From positions 1-8,918 of the forward strand of contig DASUAS010000122.1 of assembly GCA_035763625.1 (NCBI GenBank): a stretch of 8,918 nt of DNA, read 5' to 3'. Source of the stretch: DASUAS01 sp035763625. GTDB lineage: Bacteria > Actinomycetota > Acidimicrobiia > IMCC26256 > DASPTH01. Below are positions 6,239-8,918 of the stretch, one piece after another; position 1 is the first letter of the stretch; the number at the start of each line of letters is the position of its first letter. Made by a program: the position numbers and the translations under genes. A model generated the notes under the pieces. That model saw nothing but the letters and a program-made list of their open reading frames with translations, made no database searches and was not told the origin of the DNA.

Positions 6239-7705
6239 ATGAACCTCGCCGACGTCCTCGATCCGCGTGACGACGACGCCACGACGGTCGCGGTCTACAC
6301 CACCACCGAAGAGGTCACGCGCGCCGAGTTGCGAGCGCGGGCGGAGGCGCTGACGACGCTGCTGCGCGACCGCGGGTTGCGACCGGGCCAGGCCGTCGGC
6401 GTGATGCTGCCCAACGGTCCCGACATCGTGGCCGCGCTGTTCGGCATCTGGTTCGCGGGCGGGGTGTACGTGCCGCTGAACCCGCGCCTGTCCGCCGACG
6501 AGCTCGCGCACGTGGTCGCCGAGGACCGTCCGGCCGCGATCGTCACGCAACCCGGCGACGTCACACGCGTCGCCGACGTGCCCGTCGTGCTCGCGACCGG
6601 CGACGGCACCTGGGACGCGCCGAGCCCGCTCGACGCCGACGCACCGGCGTCGCCAGCAGGCGTCGCGGCCATCTCGTTCACGTCGGGCACCACCGGCCGT
6701 CCCAAGCCCGTGCCGCTCGTCCACGACAACGTGCTCGGACTCATCGACGGCGTGCTCGGCACCTTGCGGGGCGGTGGCGCGAAGCCCGACCGGCCGCGCG
6801 CGCCGATGCCCAACCTGATCCCCACGTCGCTCTCGCTGTGGGCCGGGATCTACAACGTGATCTTCGCCTTCCGGGCCGGCGCGGCGGTGATCATCATGGA
6901 GCGCTTCGACACCCGGGCCTTCGCCGGGTTCGTCGAGCGCTTCCAGCTCCGCTCCACGGTGCTGCCGCCGGCGGCGATGACCATGCTCGCCGACGACGAG
7001 TCGATCACGTCGCTGGCGCCGCTGAAGTACGTGCGCAGCATCACCGCACCGCTCTCGCCGTTGCAGGCCCGCCGCTTCCGCGACCGCTTCGGTGTGTTCG
7101 TGCTCAACGGGTGGGGCCAGACCGAGATCGGCGGCGAGATCGTCGGGTGGAGCGCGCAGGATGCCAAGGACTCCGGAGACACCCACCTCGGGGCGGTCGG
7201 TCGCGCGCACGAGAACGTGCAGCTGCGCATCGACGAGGAGTTGGGCGAGATCCTCGTGCGCACCCCGATGATCGACGAGCGCGCCGCGTCGGGTGACGAC
7301 ATGGACGGCCGGCTGGTCGACGGCTGGTTCCACACCGGTGACCTCGGCCGCATCGACGACGAGGGGTTCCTCTGGATCGAAGGTCGGGTCTCGGACATGA
7401 TCAACCGGGGCGGCCTCAAGGTCTTCCCCGAGGAGGTCGCGGAGGTGATCCGGCTCGCGCCCACCGTGGCTGAGTGCGCGGTCGCCGGCATCCCCGACGA
7501 CCGCCTGGGCGAGGTGCCGTGGGCGTTCGTCGTCCCTCGCGCCGGAGCCGCGGTCGACGCCGACGCGCTCGAAGCGCTGTGCCGCGAGCACCTGGCACCG
7601 TACAAGGTGCCGGTGCGGTTCGAGACGCTCGACGCCCTCCCGCGCAACGAGGTGGGCAAGGTGCTGCTGCGCGAGCTGATTGCGCTCGGATCGCGCTCCG
7701 CCTGA
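6239..7705 (+). CDS. AMP-forming acyl-CoA synthetase/ligase (ANL superfamily)
   Basis: Activates a carboxylic acid to its acyl-CoA through an acyl-adenylate; probably the entry step of the pathway encoded here. The 488 residues show all core motifs: P-loop SFTSGTTGRPK (146-156), GWGQTE (291-296), WFHTGDLG (363-370), hinge EGRVSDMINRGGLKV (381-395) and a C-terminal Lys474 in RNEVGK, the adenylation lysine. It is complete and has every residue expected for activity. Length is at the short end of the family because the N-terminal part and the loop after residue 110 are compact. The substrate cannot be read from the sequence. ATG 6239 lies 13 bases after the previous stop. Only a weak GGGCG precedes it, so coupling to upstream translation is likely. 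It is the last gene of the operon. Confidence 0.93.
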   Translation: MNLADVLDPRDDDATTVAVYTTTEEVTRAELRARAEALTTLLRDRGLRPGQAVGVMLPNGPDIVAALFGIWFAGGVYVPLNPRLSADELAHVVAEDRPAAIVTQPGDVTRVADVPVVLATGDGTWDAPSPLDADAPASPAGVAAISFTSGTTGRPKPVPLVHDNVLGLIDGVLGTLRGGGAKPDRPRAPMPNLIPTSLSLWAGIYNVIFAFRAGAAVIIMERFDTRAFAGFVERFQLRSTVLPPAAMTMLADDESITSLAPLKYVRSITAPLSPLQARRFRDRFGVFVLNGWGQTEIGGEIVGWSAQDAKDSGDTHLGAVGRAHENVQLRIDEELGEILVRTPMIDERAASGDDMDGRLVDGWFHTGDLGRIDDEGFLWIEGRVSDMINRGGLKVFPEEVAEVIRLAPTVAECAVAGIPDDRLGEVPWAFVVPRAGAAVDADALEALCREHLAPYKVPVRFETLDALPRNEVGKVLLRELIALGSRSA

Positions 7706-7710
7706 CTCAG

Positions 7711-7764
7711 CGACGAGGTGGCGCGCCCGTGGGCCATCGCGGTCATCGCAGGCCTTCCTCGTCG
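7711..7764. terminator. Possible bidirectional terminator hairpin between convergent genes
   Basis: CGACGAGG (7711-7718) and CCTCGTCG (7757-7764) form a perfect 8-bp inverted repeat around a 38-base loop that contains the palindrome GGCGCGCC (7720-7727). It occupies most of the 75 bases between the ligase stop (7705) and the stop of the minus-strand gene (7781). There is no T-run, as is common for high-GC actinobacteria. The long loop makes it a moderate candidate only. Confidence 0.35.
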
Positions 7765-7780
7765 GCGGATTCGGCGTCAG

Positions 7781-8527
7781 TCATGTCTCCGGCCCGAGCG
7801 GCGCGGCGGGCTCATCGAGCATCTCCATGACGCGGGCACGGAACACTCGCCATCGCCGTTCGTTGTCGTGCACGACCGTTGCGGATGTGCTGTAGAGATC
7901 CGCTGCGTACCCGATGAGCTCCGCAGCTGCGAAGCAGCGTTCGGGGGCGACGCGAGAACCCGCGAGGTCGGCGCGCAGTGCGGGCGGTGAGAAGTCGACC
8001 CGGTCGATGATGTCGACCGCTCGGTGGATCGCTCGTCCGGCCAGGGTGTTCAGCGAGGCCGAGTGCCAATCGTTCGCGATGATCCTGTGGCGCTCGCCGA
8101 GCTGGTCGGCGAGCTCGTCGATGTCGAGCGAGACCTCGGCGAATTCCCAGCTCGATTCCATGGCGTGCGCGAGCCATGCACCACCAGCCAGCGCAGCGTC
8201 GGCACTGGTTCGCAGCTCGCTCTTCATCTGTGCGATCTCGGCCGGTTCGGCCTCGCCCTCCATGAAGAGCACGCCGTCGAGCTGTACAGCGGTGAGAGCA
8301 TTCAGGTCTGCGGCACCTTGGAAGGGGTTCAGCGCCGTCACCGATGTCGGTTCGACGTTCGACCAACGATCGGCGAGCGCGTGAAGCGTCCGCGCGTGTC
8401 GATGCCACGTCACCGCCTGTTCCAATGGTGACACCGAATAGAACTTCTCGTGCTCACGATGCGTCGCCGCGAGGTTGGCCATCGTCTCGAAGAGCGGGAC
8501 GCGAGGGTCTGACGCACGACCGGTCAT
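7781..8527 (-). CDS. Hypothetical protein, mostly helical, unknown family
   Basis: Not recognised. The 248-residue product is soluble, with no signal peptide or membrane segment. It looks almost fully alpha-helical, with long Ala/Glu/Arg-rich stretches. Striking parts are THREHEKFYS (22-31), WHRHARTLHALADRW (41-55), a central segment LDIDELADQLGERHRI (134-149), and a Cys-containing segment ERCFAAAELIGYAADLYS (196-213). His residues are frequent in the first third, but no known metal motif is evident. The start is ATG 8527, because AAAGGAG stands 5 bases upstream; a longer frame from 8611 lacks support. Its ATGA start overlaps the stop of a possible 38-codon upstream ORF. It faces the catabolic operon across a hairpin and shares no obvious function with it. 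Codon use is less GC-extreme than in the operon, which fits a different gene neighbourhood. Confidence 0.7.
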   Translation of the reverse strand: MTGRASDPRVPLFETMANLAATHREHEKFYSVSPLEQAVTWHRHARTLHALADRWSNVEPTSVTALNPFQGAADLNALTAVQLDGVLFMEGEAEPAEIAQMKSELRTSADAALAGGAWLAHAMESSWEFAEVSLDIDELADQLGERHRIIANDWHSASLNTLAGRAIHRAVDIIDRVDFSPPALRADLAGSRVAPERCFAAAELIGYAADLYSTSATVVHDNERRWRVFRARVMEMLDEPAAPLGPET

Positions 8528-8640
8528 GCGATCTCCTTTGTGATCTCGTCGTGTGCTCCGAACAGGGGCCTTCGGTGGACCCAGATGCCCGATGCGAACA
8601 CCACCGTCCACATCATGGCGATGATCGAGCCGTCTCGCAC
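8524..8640 (-). CDS. Possible 38-residue small membrane protein coupled to the downstream gene
   Basis: On the minus strand an open frame from GTG 8640 encodes 38 residues with one hydrophobic stretch (SIIAMMWTVVFASGIWV, 5-21), then a positively charged turn (H-R-R) and an amphipathic tail ending KEIA. Its stop overlaps the start of the unknown gene in an ATGA, and its last codons carry that gene's AAAGGAG site. ATG 8616 is an alternative start giving 30 residues. The support is the overlap and the membrane-like segment. Against it, no good ribosome binding site precedes either start, and the frame stays open far upstream, which is common in GC-rich DNA. It could also be a remnant. Confidence 0.3.
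   Translation of the reverse strand: MRDGSIIAMMWTVVFASGIWVHRRPLFGAHDEITKEIA
8533..8539 (-). promoter_or_regulatory. Strong ribosome binding site of the unknown minus-strand gene
   Basis: AAAGGAG on the minus strand lies 5 bases before ATG 8527. It is the best Shine-Dalgarno match in the window and settles the start choice. Confidence 0.75.
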
Positions 8641-8816
8641 CCGACCGTGGTGAGAGGCCGAAGTGCTGTGGTCGCCTTGGCGCCCGCCGATCTCCGGATC
8701 CGCAACCCGTGCTCGGAGCCGCAGGGGTTCCCGACCTGATCCAACCGTGTCGGCTCGGCGGTGCGAAGGACGTTCGTCCCTACCCGAACATCGTGGCCTG
8801 CCGCTACAACGAAGCG
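8641..8816. other. Divergent intergenic region with little recognisable content
   Basis: This stretch separates the minus-strand small ORF from the plus-strand DUF4177-like gene. It should hold divergent promoters, but no convincing -10/-35 pair was found. The only structure seen is the short inverted repeat GGACG-TT-CGTCC at 8768-8779, 37 bases before the ATG at 8817. Frames are open on both strands through part of it without credible starts. Confidence 0.4.
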
Positions 8817-8918
8817 ATGCAGCGATGGGAGTACACGACGTTCGACATCAAGAAGCCGAAGAAGGACACTGCTGAGGGGCTCGCGCGACTCGGTGCTGAC
8901 GGGTGGGAAGCTGTCGCG
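8817..8918 (+). CDS. DUF4177-like small protein (3' end missing)
   Basis: The first 34 residues are visible. The opening M-Q-R-W-E-Y-T-T-F-D and the segment LARLGADGWEAVA (22-34) match the usual pattern of DUF4177 domains, short proteins of about 60 residues that begin with a W-E-Y strand and carry an L-x-x-x-G-x-x-G-W-E motif. Their function is not established. Between the two motifs is a Lys-rich stretch (IKKPKKD). ATG 8817 is chosen because the domain typically begins right there. The frame is open further upstream to 8625, with GTG at 8793 as an alternative, but nothing upstream looks like the domain. Only a weak GAAG precedes the ATG. The gene continues beyond the window. Confidence 0.65.
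   Translation, partial: MQRWEYTTFDIKKPKKDTAEGLARLGADGWEAVA

Noticed and set aside
6098..7591. 497-codon open frame on the minus strand opposite the acyl-CoA ligase
   Set aside because: It has no recognisable motifs and a biased composition, while the plus strand carries a complete ligase with all core motifs.
8349..8364. GGTTCGACGTTCGACC, resembling a SOS box
   Set aside because: It is a direct repeat of GTTCGAC inside a coding region and does not match the spaced TCGAAC-N4-GTTCGA pattern.
1..8918. tRNA, rRNA, CRISPR, insertion sequence or prophage features
   Set aside because: No repeat-spacer pattern, terminal inverted repeats, transposase motifs or RNA gene signatures were seen.

Overview
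The window is very GC-rich, protein-dense DNA with GTG starts, start/stop overlaps and TANNNT-type promoters next to start codons. This suggests a high-GC actinobacterium. The mix of CaiB-type racemase, MaoC-like proteins and many crotonases resembles environmental Acidimicrobiia or mycobacterial-type lipid degraders. That placement is an inference from style, not from a marker gene.

Layout. Bases 2-853 hold the C-terminal three quarters of an alpha-methylacyl-CoA racemase (CaiB/BaiF fold). A GntR/FCD repressor follows (886-1599). A PaaG-like crotonase on the minus strand (2460-1627) converges on it. From a short divergent promoter region at about 2500-2530, a tight plus-strand operon runs from 2531 to 7705. 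It encodes a double-hotdog MaoC/FAS1-like dehydratase, a second PaaG-like crotonase, two tandem paralogous crotonases of another subtype, and an AMP-forming acyl-CoA ligase, with gaps of -4 to +13 bases. After a convergent junction with a hairpin, a minus-strand gene of unknown function (8527-7781) is preceded by a possible tiny membrane ORF that overlaps its start. The window ends inside a DUF4177-like small protein gene (8817-).

How it may work. The ligase would load a carboxylic acid onto CoA, and the racemase would set the 2-methyl stereocentre. The MaoC-like protein and four crotonases would carry out hydration, isomerisation or ring/C-C cleavage steps. The set looks like a catabolic cluster for a branched, cyclic or aromatic acid. 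No acyl-CoA dehydrogenase or thiolase is in view, so the pathway must use genes outside the window. An 18-base element shared by the regulator promoter and the operon promoter (13 of 18 identical, core GTATA) suggests that the GntR protein controls both.

Most notable points. None of the four crotonases keeps the two glutamates of classical enoyl-CoA hydratase. Two have the PaaG pattern (Asp in the active site). The tandem pair has His at both Glu positions plus a conserved Glu ten residues later. The tandem pair also has nearly identical 3' ends.
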